Origin: Paenibacillus_AB sp036577625 | GTDB lineage: Bacteria; Bacillota; Bacilli; Paenibacillales; NBRC-103111 | Direction of reading: 5' to 3' | Length of the DNA stretch: 64,000 nt | Assembly: GCF_036577625.1 (NCBI RefSeq) | Contig: NZ_JARBDC010000003.1 | Location: 62,001 to 126,000, forward strand | Part shown: piece by piece, positions 25,313 through 33,818 of the stretch | Numbering within the stretch: the first letter of the stretch is position 1 | Layout of the letters: every line of letters begins with the position of its first letter | Program-made: the position numbers and the translations under genes | The notes under the pieces: model-generated | The model's input: only the letters and a program-made list of their open reading frames with translations | Database searches by the model: none | What the model was told of the DNA's origin: nothing

Positions 25313-26725
25313 TTGAAACGACGGACGACGATCGGGGCGGCGGCTTTGGCCGCGGCGGCCGCCGTGCTGGCCGGCTGCAATGCTGCGGGAGGCGACGAGA
25401 AGAAGCTGAAGCAGCTCGGCAAGGACGAGCAGGCGACGATCAAAGTGATGAGCACGGTTGACGAGCGATATTTTTTTCAACTGTACGGGGCGTTGTTTTC
25501 GGCCAAATACCCGAATATCGACGTACAGGTGGCATCGACGCAGGGAGCTATTAAGTACGGCCCCGACACCGACTACAACAAAGAATTGTATAGATTTATC
25601 GATGAGCAGAAGCCGGACGTTCTGCTGCTGACGCTCGACCAGTACGAAAAATTGGCGGAGGAAGGACGGTTGTACGAGCTCGACTCCGTCATCAAGCAGG
25701 ACAAGTTCGATTTGAACGGAATACTGCCTTCCGTGATCGAGACGATCAAATCGCGGAGCGGCGCCAGACTGTACGGACTGGCCCCCGGATTCAGCGCGCA
25801 AGCGCTGTTCTACAATAAAACGTTGTTCGACAGTCAGGGCGTTCCGCATCCGCAGGACGGAATGACCTGGGAGCAAACCATCGAGCTGGCGAAACGATTC
25901 GCGTCGACCGGCAGCGAGGCGAACCGTCCGTACGGACTCAGTCTCAATACGAGGGACAGCGTTTTCCGGTTCATCCTGATGCTCGGCACGACGAAAGGGC
26001 TCAGCTATGTCGATCCGACCGGTGCGACGCTGACGTTGAAGAGCGACGGCTGGAAAAGGACGGCTCAGCTGGCGCTGGACGCGTTCAAGTCGAAGGCGAT
26101 TTACCAATCGGATCAACAATTCCGCAGCGGAACGATGGAAGACTATTACAGGCAGGATCCGTTTATCGGCGGCAAAACGGCGATGACGATCAACGGCACT
26201 TATTTTATCGATTCGTTGAAGCAGGCAAAGGCGCTCCTGAAGGAAAGTATGCCGCAATGGGATCTCGTTTCGCTTCCGGCCGATCCGGGCAATCCGGAAA
26301 ACTTAGCCACGATTTCGGTCAATCAAATTTTCGCGGTTAACGCGCAATCCGCGAACCTGCGTGCGGCGTGGGAATTCGTCAAATACGTGGGCGGCGACGA
26401 GTACGCCCGGGTGACTTCGAAATCGCCGGCGATGGGCAGCATGACCTCGCGCATAGCCTATTTGAAAGATCCGGAAGGCCGCAACATCGAGGCGTTTTAC
26501 AAAGGCAAGAGCGGAATGTCTTCCGCAAGCAAAGCGTTGTCGAACGTGCCGAATAGCTTTATCGGTCAATTGTATCCGATCGCGGAAGCGGAATTCAAAG
26601 AAGCGCTGGAAGGGAAAAAGTCGCTCGACGACGCGCTGCAAACGATACAGGACAAAGGACAAGTCGAGCTGACGAAGGCGAAGCAGGCGCAGGAGCAGAG
26701 CAAGGAAAGTCAGGAAAGTAAATAG
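25313..26725 (+). CDS. Extracellular solute-binding lipoprotein (orphan SBP 4)
   Basis: Family 1 SBP of about 470 aa with a signal peptide rich in Ala and the lipobox LAGC. The paralogue signature is divergent: YNKTLFDSQGVPHP followed by DGMTWEQTIELAKR. A C-terminal coiled, Gln/Lys-rich tail (TKAKQAQEQSKESQESK) is unusual for the group. TTG 25313 is chosen because AAAGGTGGAG (25298-25307) ends about 6 nt before it; a GTG at 25301 overlaps that site. It follows the FAD oxidoreductase gene, the same pairing seen at 58700-61891. No permease is adjacent. Confidence 0.88.
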   Translation: MKRRTTIGAAALAAAAAVLAGCNAAGGDEKKLKQLGKDEQATIKVMSTVDERYFFQLYGALFSAKYPNIDVQVASTQGAIKYGPDTDYNKELYRFIDEQKPDVLLLTLDQYEKLAEEGRLYELDSVIKQDKFDLNGILPSVIETIKSRSGARLYGLAPGFSAQALFYNKTLFDSQGVPHPQDGMTWEQTIELAKRFASTGSEANRPYGLSLNTRDSVFRFILMLGTTKGLSYVDPTGATLTLKSDGWKRTAQLALDAFKSKAIYQSDQQFRSGTMEDYYRQDPFIGGKTAMTINGTYFIDSLKQAKALLKESMPQWDLVSLPADPGNPENLATISVNQIFAVNAQSANLRAAWEFVKYVGGDEYARVTSKSPAMGSMTSRIAYLKDPEGRNIEAFYKGKSGMSSASKALSNVPNSFIGQLYPIAEAEFKEALEGKKSLDDALQTIQDKGQVELTKAKQAQEQSKESQESK

Positions 26726-26731
26726 ATGGCT

Positions 26732-26782
26732 CCCGTCGGTCCGACGGGAAGGGAAGGGCTGCCGGTTTGGATCGGCAGCCCT
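26732..26782 (+). terminator. Tandem strong hairpins after orphan SBP 4
   Basis: First stem CCCGTC (26732-26737) with GACGGG (26743-26748); second stem AGGGCTGCCG (26755-26764) with CGGCAGCCCT (26773-26782). There is no T tract after either, so they may stabilise the 3' end or block readthrough rather than act as a classic terminator. Confidence 0.5.
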
Positions 26783-26825
26783 CGCGCCCGCTATCGGATA
26801 TTGATCGTCAATAACTTTATGTAGG

Positions 26826-27413
26826 ATGGCGGTGAGGACAATAGATCGCAGTCGTTTGCGGAGATTAAGGTTATTTGAATTATTTTGCATCATTATCGCA
26901 GGTTTGATATGTATTGTGCTTGCCGAAGTCGCTTTATGGCACTCCCATTCTTCCGTAGTGGTTTTCAGGATCATCGTTATAATGGGGTTTTTACTTACAA
27001 TGAAAGAAGTTACTCCAGCCCACGGCTGGTCCGTCTATAAGATCGTTCCTTGGCTTAAAGAGCTGAAAGAGTACGAAGGCGAACGGTTCAAGAAGCCGTT
27101 GGGAAGACGGACCTCAAAGAAGACATTGCCGATCGTGCTCGGCGTCTTGGTCGCGATTTCCTTCGCGTTTCCGCCGGAACGGGACCCAAGGCATACGACG
27201 CTGCTTTTGGGCGATTGGTTGTCCATCATGAGTTGGCTTTTGATTATGGCGATCGTACATTGGCTCGTCTGCAAAATCAAAGTGGACGCCGGGGAGGCGG
27301 GGAGATTTAAGGGAGTACCGTCGCTGCTCTATATTCTAGGTTTTTTTTCTCTATTGCCTATCATGCATTATAGAAATTGTTTTGAACAATTCGTCATCCG
27401 CTTGATGAGTTAA
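26826..27413 (+). CDS. Small integral membrane protein of unknown function
   Basis: A 195-aa protein I do not recognise. It has four predicted transmembrane segments (about 17-35, 45-60, 103-117 and 130-150), possibly a fifth near 165-180, and a basic loop (GERFKKPLGRRTSKK) between the second and third. The start is either ATG 26826 or GTG 26832; the ribosome site is weak (TAGG). Coding is supported by the length of the frame and by hydrophobic periodicity, and it fills the gap between the SBP 4 hairpins and the uvrA-type promoter. No function is offered. Confidence 0.65.
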   Translation: MAVRTIDRSRLRRLRLFELFCIIIAGLICIVLAEVALWHSHSSVVVFRIIVIMGFLLTMKEVTPAHGWSVYKIVPWLKELKEYEGERFKKPLGRRTSKKTLPIVLGVLVAISFAFPPERDPRHTTLLLGDWLSIMSWLLIMAIVHWLVCKIKVDAGEAGRFKGVPSLLYILGFFSLLPIMHYRNCFEQFVIRLMS

Positions 27414-27421
27414 TGTATGGC

Positions 27422-27451
27422 TTGACATAACGCCAAATGGCAACCTATAAT
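27422..27451 (+). promoter_or_regulatory. Consensus sigma-A promoter upstream of the UvrA-like gene
   Basis: TTGACA (27422-27427) and TATAAT (27446-27451), both perfect, with an 18-nt spacer. A second TATAAT at 27546-27551, close to the gene, follows a 6-bp inverted repeat ATCGGT (27512-27517)/ACCGAT (27534-27539). The long leader between the two may be regulated. Confidence 0.75.
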
Positions 27452-27572
27452 CAAAACGTCACCATTCGGTGTCCAAATAGGAGCGCGACATCCATACGGC
27501 TGTACGAACTAATCGGTCTCTTGCGGCGTTTCAACCGATAAGGATTATAATACGAGTCAAGGGAGGTATCTT

Positions 27573-29819
27573 ATGATCCAAGAGTATATAGAAATCCGCG
27601 GCGCCCGGGAAAATAACCTGAAAGATGTATCGTTACGCATTCCCAAGCGCAAAATTACCATTTTTACCGGAGTATCCGGATCCGGCAAGTCATCGATCGT
27701 ATTCGATACGATCGCCTCCGAATCCCAGCGTTTGCTGAACGAAAACTTCAGCATGTTCGTCCGCAATTTTCTGCCGCGTTATCCGCAACCGGATGCAGAC
27801 GCGATCGAGAACCTGAGCATGGCTGTCGTTGTGGATCAGAAGCGGCTGGGCGGCGGTTCCCATTCCACGATGGGCACGATTACCGATATTTCCCCCATTC
27901 TTCGTCTTCTCTTCTCCCGAGTGGGTCAACCTTATGTTGGACAACCGTACATGTTTTCGTTTAACGATCCTCAGGGCATGTGTCCCGAGTGCAACGGGAT
28001 CGGGCGCCGGCTCGGTGTCGAGATGAGCATGGCGCTCGACATGTCGAAGTCGTTGAATGAAGGGGCAATCCTGCTGCCGGACTACTCGCTGGACGGCTGG
28101 GAATGGAACATGATCGTGCAGCCGGGATTTTTCGATCCCGACAAGAAGCTGAGCGATTATTCGAACGAGGAACTGGACCTGCTGCTGTACGGCAAGGCGA
28201 GGAAAGTGGAGATGCAGTTCGGCGGGAAAACCATGAATATTACATGGGAAGGCGTCATCGAGAAGTTTACCAACAAGTACATCAAGCGGGATGTGAAGAC
28301 GATGTCCGAGCGCACGCAACGAGCGGTCGCGCCGTACATCTCCGAGGGTCCCTGCACCAGCTGCCGCGGCGCGAGGCTCAGTCAGGCGGCGCTCGGATGC
28401 AGGATCAACGGACTCAATATTGCGGAGATGTCCGCCATGGAGGTCGGGCAGCTCATCCGCGTCATTCGGGAGATTGACGACCCGATCGCCGCGCCGATCG
28501 TCAAGTCGCTGACGGAGCGGCTGCAGCATCTGGTCGATATCGGACTTGACTACTTGACGCTGGACCGCGAGACGGATACATTGTCCGGCGGCGAGTCGCA
28601 GCGCGTCAAGATGGTGAAGCACCTGAGCGGCAGTCTGGTGGATGTCACCTACATTTTCGATGAGCCCAGCGTCGGCCTGCACCCCCGCGATGTACACCGG
28701 TTAAACGGACTGCTTCAGAAGCTGCGCGACAAAGGCAATACCGTGATTGTCGTCGAGCACGATCCCGATGTGATCAAGGTGGCGGATCATATCGTCGACG
28801 TCGGGCCGTACGCCGGCAGCCGCGGCGGTACCATCATGTATGAAGGAAGCTATCAAGGCCTGCTGGAGTCGGGAACACTGACAGGCACCCATATGAAGCG
28901 GGCGCTCGAGCTGAAGCGCGATTGCAGGCAGCCGTCCGGCAAGCTGTCCATCCAGGACGCTACTTTGCACAATCTGCGGAACGTCAATGTCGATATTCCG
29001 ACCGGAGTGCTGACCGTAGTTACGGGTGTAGCCGGTTCGGGCAAAAGTACGCTGATCAACGAAATATTCCTCGGCCGGCATCCCGATGCGATCGTCATCG
29101 ACCAATCGGCTGTAGGAGTGTCGACACGTTCGAATCCCGCAACTTATACGGGCATTATGGACGATGTGCGCAAGGCGTTCGCAGCCGCGAACAAAGTGAA
29201 CCAAGGCTTGTTCAGCTTTAACTCCAAGGGGGCTTGCGAAAACTGTCAAGGGCTGGGCGTCGTCTATACAGACCTTGCATTTCTCGACAGCGTGAAGCTG
29301 CCGTGCGAAGTATGCGGAGGCAGACGGTTCAAGGAAGAGGTGCTCGCGTACAAGCTGAACGGCAAGTCCATTGCGGAAGTGCTGGAGATGACGGTGGAGC
29401 AGGCCTTGGAGTTTTTCGAGCTAAAAGAGGTTGTGCGCAAGCTCCAGGCGATGAGTGACGTGGGGCTGAACTATATTACGCTCGGCCAACCGCTCAGCAC
29501 GCTCTCGGGCGGGGAATGCCAGCGCATCAAGCTGGCCAGCGAGCTGTATAAGAAGGGCAGCATCTACGTGATGGACGAGCCGACGACCGGCCTGCATATG
29601 TCGGATATCGGCCATCTTCTGGGGATCATGAACCGACTGGTGGATGCAGGCAATACGGTGATCGTCATCGAGCATAATCTCGAGGTCATCAGCCAAGCGG
29701 ATTGGATCATCGATATGGGGCCGGACGGAGGAAGCAAAGGCGGCCGGGTCGTGTTCGAGGGCACTCCTGCTCAGATCGTCCATGCGGAGCAGTCGATCAC
29801 GGGTAAATATTTGATTTGA
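27573..29819 (+). CDS. uvrA2: Class II UvrA (UvrA2/DrrC-like) DNA-binding ABC ATPase
   Basis: A 748-aa paralogue of excinuclease subunit UvrA. It has two ABC modules: Walker A GVSGSGKSS near residue 32 with signature LSGGESQRVK, and GVAGSGKST near 490 with LSGGECQRIK. Zinc-finger cysteine pairs CPEC/CTSC and CENC/CEVC are present. Canonical UvrA is about 940-950 aa; the missing length corresponds to the UvrB-interacting insertion, which class II proteins lack. Class II proteins have been linked to tolerance of DNA-binding drugs. GGGAGG precedes the ATG. No antibiotic cluster is next to it, so the role here is open. Confidence 0.9.
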   Translation: MIQEYIEIRGARENNLKDVSLRIPKRKITIFTGVSGSGKSSIVFDTIASESQRLLNENFSMFVRNFLPRYPQPDADAIENLSMAVVVDQKRLGGGSHSTMGTITDISPILRLLFSRVGQPYVGQPYMFSFNDPQGMCPECNGIGRRLGVEMSMALDMSKSLNEGAILLPDYSLDGWEWNMIVQPGFFDPDKKLSDYSNEELDLLLYGKARKVEMQFGGKTMNITWEGVIEKFTNKYIKRDVKTMSERTQRAVAPYISEGPCTSCRGARLSQAALGCRINGLNIAEMSAMEVGQLIRVIREIDDPIAAPIVKSLTERLQHLVDIGLDYLTLDRETDTLSGGESQRVKMVKHLSGSLVDVTYIFDEPSVGLHPRDVHRLNGLLQKLRDKGNTVIVVEHDPDVIKVADHIVDVGPYAGSRGGTIMYEGSYQGLLESGTLTGTHMKRALELKRDCRQPSGKLSIQDATLHNLRNVNVDIPTGVLTVVTGVAGSGKSTLINEIFLGRHPDAIVIDQSAVGVSTRSNPATYTGIMDDVRKAFAAANKVNQGLFSFNSKGACENCQGLGVVYTDLAFLDSVKLPCEVCGGRRFKEEVLAYKLNGKSIAEVLEMTVEQALEFFELKEVVRKLQAMSDVGLNYITLGQPLSTLSGGECQRIKLASELYKKGSIYVMDEPTTGLHMSDIGHLLGIMNRLVDAGNTVIVIEHNLEVISQADWIIDMGPDGGSKGGRVVFEGTPAQIVHAEQSITGKYLI

Positions 29820-29830
29820 TGTAAGGCGTC

Positions 29831-29874
29831 AAATCGCTTGACGGCATTCAATGCCCATCAAGCGATTTTTTTTT
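29831..29874 (+). terminator. Rho-independent terminator after the UvrA-like gene
   Basis: Stem AAATCGCTTGA (29831-29841) with TCAAGCGATTT (29858-29868), an inner GGCAT/ATGCC pairing, and a long T run. Confidence 0.93.
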
Positions 29875-30028
29875 ACGCGTATGCCGGCCGAAACCGATTT
29901 CGGGTTTGGCAACAGCATGTATTTTCTAAACAAAAAGGACAGCGCCAAGCCTGGACATCGCGGGAGATCGCGCTAAAGAGTCGGTGCTGCTCCTTTTATC
30001 GGGTAGCGTGCAAAAGCGGCAATTGCCT

Positions 30029-31591
30029 TTACATATTCAGCAGCTCGTCGATGATCCGCATTCTCCCTGTAGTCGACCAGCTCATGCCGAACCAGTTGCC
30101 GATGTAACGCACGTTGCCGCTTCTTACCGCTTTCATCGAGTGCCATTCGGCGGAGGCTTGAATGCTCCGATAAACGACTTCATCCTCGGGATCGTAAAAG
30201 TGGTTCTGGACCCATAGATGATCGGTGCCCAGATTCGGGTATTTGTCCGGCGAAAACTCCACATTCATCAGATTGGACGGCACGCAGAAGCCGGGCTTCA
30301 GGCCCAGCTCGGAGTAGATCAACTCGTTCGTTGGATGTTGGCCGGCTCCTTGAATACGGATCAGCTTATGCACGACCCGCATGATCGTGACCGTCTGGTT
30401 GCCGAACCGACGGCTCAAAATCTCTTTGGCCTCGCGAAGCCTGCGCTCCAGCAACCGCATATGGTGGGCGGCCTCCTTTTCTCTCCCGATCAGCTCTGCA
30501 AGACGGCGGTTAACCGTCCGCCAATCCATACAATAATCGAGAATGTGCGTAGGGGCGATCCGACTTAGCTGGTTCTTGTACGGAAGATGATAGTGGTCGG
30601 CGATGATCAGCTCGGGTTCCGTCTCGCGGATGCGGTTGAGGTGCTTCCCGAGCAGCTCCCGGTGCTCCTCCTCGTTCATCGTTTTCGTCTGGTGGCAGTT
30701 GGCGGCATAAACCGGATTCATCCCGAGCGACTGCAGGATTTCGTGAAACCGCAGGCACGAGACGGCGGCCACGCGAATGTCTTTCCGGTTCCTATACATG
30801 GTGGGGGAAATCCCGACATGCTTCTTGAACATCCGGCTGAAGTAAAATTCGTTGCCGAAGCCGCTCGCAGCCGATACCTCCTTCACGGAATGCTTTTTCT
30901 CCAGAAGCATGTTTTTGGCATGGGCGATCCGAAGGCCGTTCAAATAATCGATCGGCGAAGTCCCCTTCAATCTCTTAAATTCTCGCGAGTAAGAGGTAGG
31001 CGTGAATCCGGCGATTTCGGACAACGTCTCCAGCGTCACTTTCCCCTGATAGTGGTTGTGCATATAGTCGATGCTGGGATAAATCCCCTTAACCTGCAGC
31101 TGCCGCTTCTCCGCCTCCGGCCGGGGGACGCTATGCCGGATCATGAAGTGAACGAGCTCCTGAAACATCGCATTCCGCACAAAAGCGGAAGTTGCCCCGG
31201 CGCGATAAGCGTCATACAGAGATTCTACCCGTTCCAAGGCGACCGCATCGGAATGAAGCGGGACAACGCCCGGAGACAGCGGCCATAGCGAACGGTACGG
31301 ATCGGAACCGGGCAGGGCGGCATCTCTCGAAATATCGAGTCGGCGAAGAAATAGAATATAGCAGGCGAGGGAATCGGCATGGAGCTCGACATTGATCGGC
31401 ATGCCGGGTACGAGCAGACAGAACCGGTTCGGCTTCATCGCATCCGACGAATCGCCGCAATGGAGCAAGCCCTCGCCCTGCGTGATATAAAGAAGAGCCG
31501 GGGCGGGGAGGGGGCCGAACGATCGGGGCCCGCCTCCCGCATATTGTCGCCGAAAAATAGAGGAGAGCAGCAGTAAGGGAGTCGTTCTCAC
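30029..31591 (-). CDS. AraC regulator fused to a siderophore-binding domain (Btr-like)
   Basis: A 520-aa fusion. The N-terminal part is a cupin-like domain; the AraC double HTH spans about residues 175-275 (VTLETLSEIAGFTPTSYSRE, VKEVSAASGFGNEFYFSRMF); the C-terminal about 240 residues resemble a periplasmic iron-siderophore binding domain (ETEPELIIADHYHLPYKNQL). The architecture matches Btr of Bacillus, which binds bacillibactin and activates siderophore uptake. GTG 31591 has GAGG 5 nt upstream. It is divergent from an iron SBP, and each gene has a Fur-box-like site next to its -10. Likely role: ligand-dependent activator of the divergent operon. Confidence 0.9.
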   Translation of the reverse strand: MRTTPLLLLSSIFRRQYAGGGPRSFGPLPAPALLYITQGEGLLHCGDSSDAMKPNRFCLLVPGMPINVELHADSLACYILFLRRLDISRDAALPGSDPYRSLWPLSPGVVPLHSDAVALERVESLYDAYRAGATSAFVRNAMFQELVHFMIRHSVPRPEAEKRQLQVKGIYPSIDYMHNHYQGKVTLETLSEIAGFTPTSYSREFKRLKGTSPIDYLNGLRIAHAKNMLLEKKHSVKEVSAASGFGNEFYFSRMFKKHVGISPTMYRNRKDIRVAAVSCLRFHEILQSLGMNPVYAANCHQTKTMNEEEHRELLGKHLNRIRETEPELIIADHYHLPYKNQLSRIAPTHILDYCMDWRTVNRRLAELIGREKEAAHHMRLLERRLREAKEILSRRFGNQTVTIMRVVHKLIRIQGAGQHPTNELIYSELGLKPGFCVPSNLMNVEFSPDKYPNLGTDHLWVQNHFYDPEDEVVYRSIQASAEWHSMKAVRSGNVRYIGNWFGMSWSTTGRMRIIDELLNM

Positions 31592-31617
31592 GATACCTCA
31601 TCCTTCGAATCATCGAT

Positions 31618-31661
31618 TGATAATCATTCTCAATTATATTCAAATTCCACTTCGTCATCAA
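31618..31661 (-). promoter_or_regulatory. Fur-box promoter of the Btr-like gene
   Basis: On the minus strand TTGATG (31661-31656), a 17-nt spacer and TATAAT (31638-31633). Immediately after the -10 lies a Fur-box-like 15-mer, TGATAATCATTCTCA in plus-strand reading (31618-31632), one mismatch from TGATAATNATTATCA. Repression by iron-loaded Fur is expected. Confidence 0.8.
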
Positions 31662-31708
31662 CATCGAACCGAACAAGATCCGATATGAATTTTGGATAGA
31701 ATCCGTCA

Positions 31709-31752
31709 TGTACATCCCGAATGTCGAATCCTATAATTAATAATGATTCTCA
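31709..31752 (+). promoter_or_regulatory. Fur-box promoter of the iron SBP operon
   Basis: TGTACA (31709-31714), a 17-nt spacer and TATAAT (31732-31737), directly followed by TAATAATGATTCTCA (31738-31752), two mismatches from the Bacillus Fur 15-mer. The layout mirrors the divergent promoter. Confidence 0.78.
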
Positions 31753-31798
31753 ATATCAACAACATCATGGGGGAATCGACACGACAGGAGGGTATTCC

Positions 31799-32818
31799 AT
31801 GACAAGCGTTTTGACCAAACGGCACATTAAACGATCGGCTTCGGGATTTCTTCTAATCCTGCTGCTGATCGTCTCCGCGTGCGGAAGCAAGGACGAGCCT
31901 GCCGGACAAGGGGCTTCCCCGACTTCTGCCGCATCGGCAACGATCGGGCAGCCGTCGGCCGGTGCTAGCGGTTCGGCCTCGACAGCTGCGACCAAGAAGA
32001 TAAAGGATGCGATGGGGGAAATTGCGATTCCCGCCGAACCGAGCCGTATTGTAGTTTTGGATAATGCGGCGCTTGATAACTTGCTCGCGCTGGGCGTTAA
32101 GCCTATCGGAGCGGCATCCGTCGCTGCTTTGAACGAGCCGTTTCCTTCTTACCTCAAAGGGACGGAGGGGATCGCCAATATCGGAACGATCGCCCAGCCG
32201 AATCTGGAGACGATCGCGAAGCTGAACCCGGATCTGATTATCGGAACGAAGGTGGAGCAAGAAGCGGTTTACGACAAGCTGAAAAAGATTGCGCCGACGG
32301 TGTTCATCGAGAACGTCGGCGTGCAGTGGAAAGACAATCTGAAGCTGCATGCGGAGGCTGTCGGGAAAACGGAAGAAGCGGATAAGCTGCTGAAGCAATA
32401 CGAACAGCGGGTCGAAAAGTTCAAGAAGGAACGGGGGACGAAGCCGTCTCAGGTTGCGCTCCTTCGTCCGCGGCAAGATCATGTACGGGTGTATTTGCCG
32501 GAGACGTTCAGCGGGGCTATCGCAAGCGAAGCGGGGTTGACGCGTCCGGCCGCCCAGAACGTCAAAGGAAAACAGCATCTGAGCATTACCGAGGAACAGA
32601 TCGCCGACCTCGATGCCGATGTCATCCTGTGGTTCGGCCGTGAGAACGAGCTTGCCTACTTTCGTGACAAGATCCGCGGAAACCCGATATGGGGTACGCT
32701 CAAAGCGGTGAAAAGCAACCAGGTTCATCAGGTGAGCTCCGATACGTGGTTAAGCGGTCACGGCATACAGTCGGTTAACTTGATGCTGGACGATCTGATA
32801 CGGATTATGGCTCCATAA
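31799..32818 (+). CDS. Iron-siderophore ABC transporter substrate-binding lipoprotein
   Basis: About 339 aa. The signal peptide ends in the lipobox VSAC, followed by a Ser/Ala-rich linker. The mature domain is a helical-backbone class III binding protein: IPAEPSRIVVLDNAALDNLL, then TIAKLNPDLIIGTKVEQEAVY and DADVILWFGRENE. It binds a ferric siderophore outside the membrane for the FecCD permeases just downstream. ATG 31799 is chosen for AGGAGGG 6 nt upstream; the frame is open to 31721 but crosses the promoter. Fur control is indicated by the box at 31738-31752. Confidence 0.93.
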   Translation: MTSVLTKRHIKRSASGFLLILLLIVSACGSKDEPAGQGASPTSAASATIGQPSAGASGSASTAATKKIKDAMGEIAIPAEPSRIVVLDNAALDNLLALGVKPIGAASVAALNEPFPSYLKGTEGIANIGTIAQPNLETIAKLNPDLIIGTKVEQEAVYDKLKKIAPTVFIENVGVQWKDNLKLHAEAVGKTEEADKLLKQYEQRVEKFKKERGTKPSQVALLRPRQDHVRVYLPETFSGAIASEAGLTRPAAQNVKGKQHLSITEEQIADLDADVILWFGRENELAYFRDKIRGNPIWGTLKAVKSNQVHQVSSDTWLSGHGIQSVNLMLDDLIRIMAP

Positions 32819-32840
32819 TGCGGGGGGCGGCGGGTTGAAC

Positions 32841-33815
32841 ATGCGGGCGGCAGGACTTGTATTCGGACTTCTCCTCCTTTCATTATGCTTGTTGGGCAGC
32901 ATCGCTCTCGGCAAGACGGCCGTTCCGCCGTCGGTCGTCGCGGACGCCCTTACCGCTTTCGATAGCGAGTCGCGCGAGCATCTGCTTATTCGTACGGTTC
33001 GTCTGCCCCGGGCGCTGATCGCGCTGATGGTCGGCGCGTCCCTGGCCATGGCCGGAGCCGTCATGCAGGCGATTACGCGCAACCCGCTCGCAGGACCGGA
33101 GCTGTTCGGCGTGAGCCAAGGCGCGGCGTTGCTCGTTGTGCTGCATATTTTCGTATTGGGCGGCGTCTCCGCCGGCGGGCATATCGGGTATGCCTTCCTG
33201 GGAGCGGGACTGGCGGGCGCAGCCGTATATGTTCTGGGCGCGATAGGCGGGGGGCTGACCCCGATCAAGCTGATCCTGGCGGGATCGGTCGTCAATCTGC
33301 TATTCGCGTCGCTTACCCAAGGAATTCTCGTCTTCGACGAGCAGTCGCTGGATACGATGCGCTTCTGGCTGGCCGGCTCGTTGACCGGGCGGAATATCGA
33401 GCTCTTTATTCAAGTGCTTCCATTCATGTCGTTAGGGATCATAGGGACACTCGCGATAAGCAAGCAAATCAATGTCATCAGTTTAGGCGAGGATACGGCT
33501 CTCAGTCTCGGATTGCGGACGGGCTGGGTCAAGGCGGCCGCCCTCTTGGCGGTCGTGTTCCTCGCGGGCTCGTCCGTGGCCATCGCCGGTCCGATCGGCT
33601 TCATCGGGCTCGCCGTGCCGCATATCGTCCGTTCATTAGTCGGACCGGATTATCGCTGGGTAATTCCTTACTCCGCCGTTATGGGCGCCGTTCTGCTGCT
33701 GCTGGCGGATATTGCGGCCCGTTTCGTCGTACCGGCGCAGGAAGTGCCGGCCGGTATCGTAACGGCTCTGCTGGGCGCGCCGTTCCTTATTTATCTTGCC
33801 CAAAGGAGAAACTAG
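32841..33815 (+). CDS. FecCD-family iron ABC transporter permease
   Basis: About 324 aa with 8-10 hydrophobic segments. Family motifs are RTVRLPRALIALMVGASLAM near residue 55, GAVMQAITRNPLAGPELFG, and the C-terminal GPIGFIGLAVPHIVRSLVGP. It follows the SBP by 22 nt. The start is ambiguous: ATG 32841 or TTG 32835, both behind the G-rich GGGGGGCGGCGGG. It pairs with the permease at 33819 to form the membrane channel. The ATPase partner is not encoded in the window. Confidence 0.93.
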   Translation: MRAAGLVFGLLLLSLCLLGSIALGKTAVPPSVVADALTAFDSESREHLLIRTVRLPRALIALMVGASLAMAGAVMQAITRNPLAGPELFGVSQGAALLVVLHIFVLGGVSAGGHIGYAFLGAGLAGAAVYVLGAIGGGLTPIKLILAGSVVNLLFASLTQGILVFDEQSLDTMRFWLAGSLTGRNIELFIQVLPFMSLGIIGTLAISKQINVISLGEDTALSLGLRTGWVKAAALLAVVFLAGSSVAIAGPIGFIGLAVPHIVRSLVGPDYRWVIPYSAVMGAVLLLLADIAARFVVPAQEVPAGIVTALLGAPFLIYLAQRRN

Positions 33816-33818
33816 CCG

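Noticed and set aside
23516..26257. 913-codon minus-strand frame opposite the FAD oxidoreductase and SBP 4
   Set aside because: It is long only because of codon bias; both plus-strand genes have signal peptides, motifs and ribosome sites.
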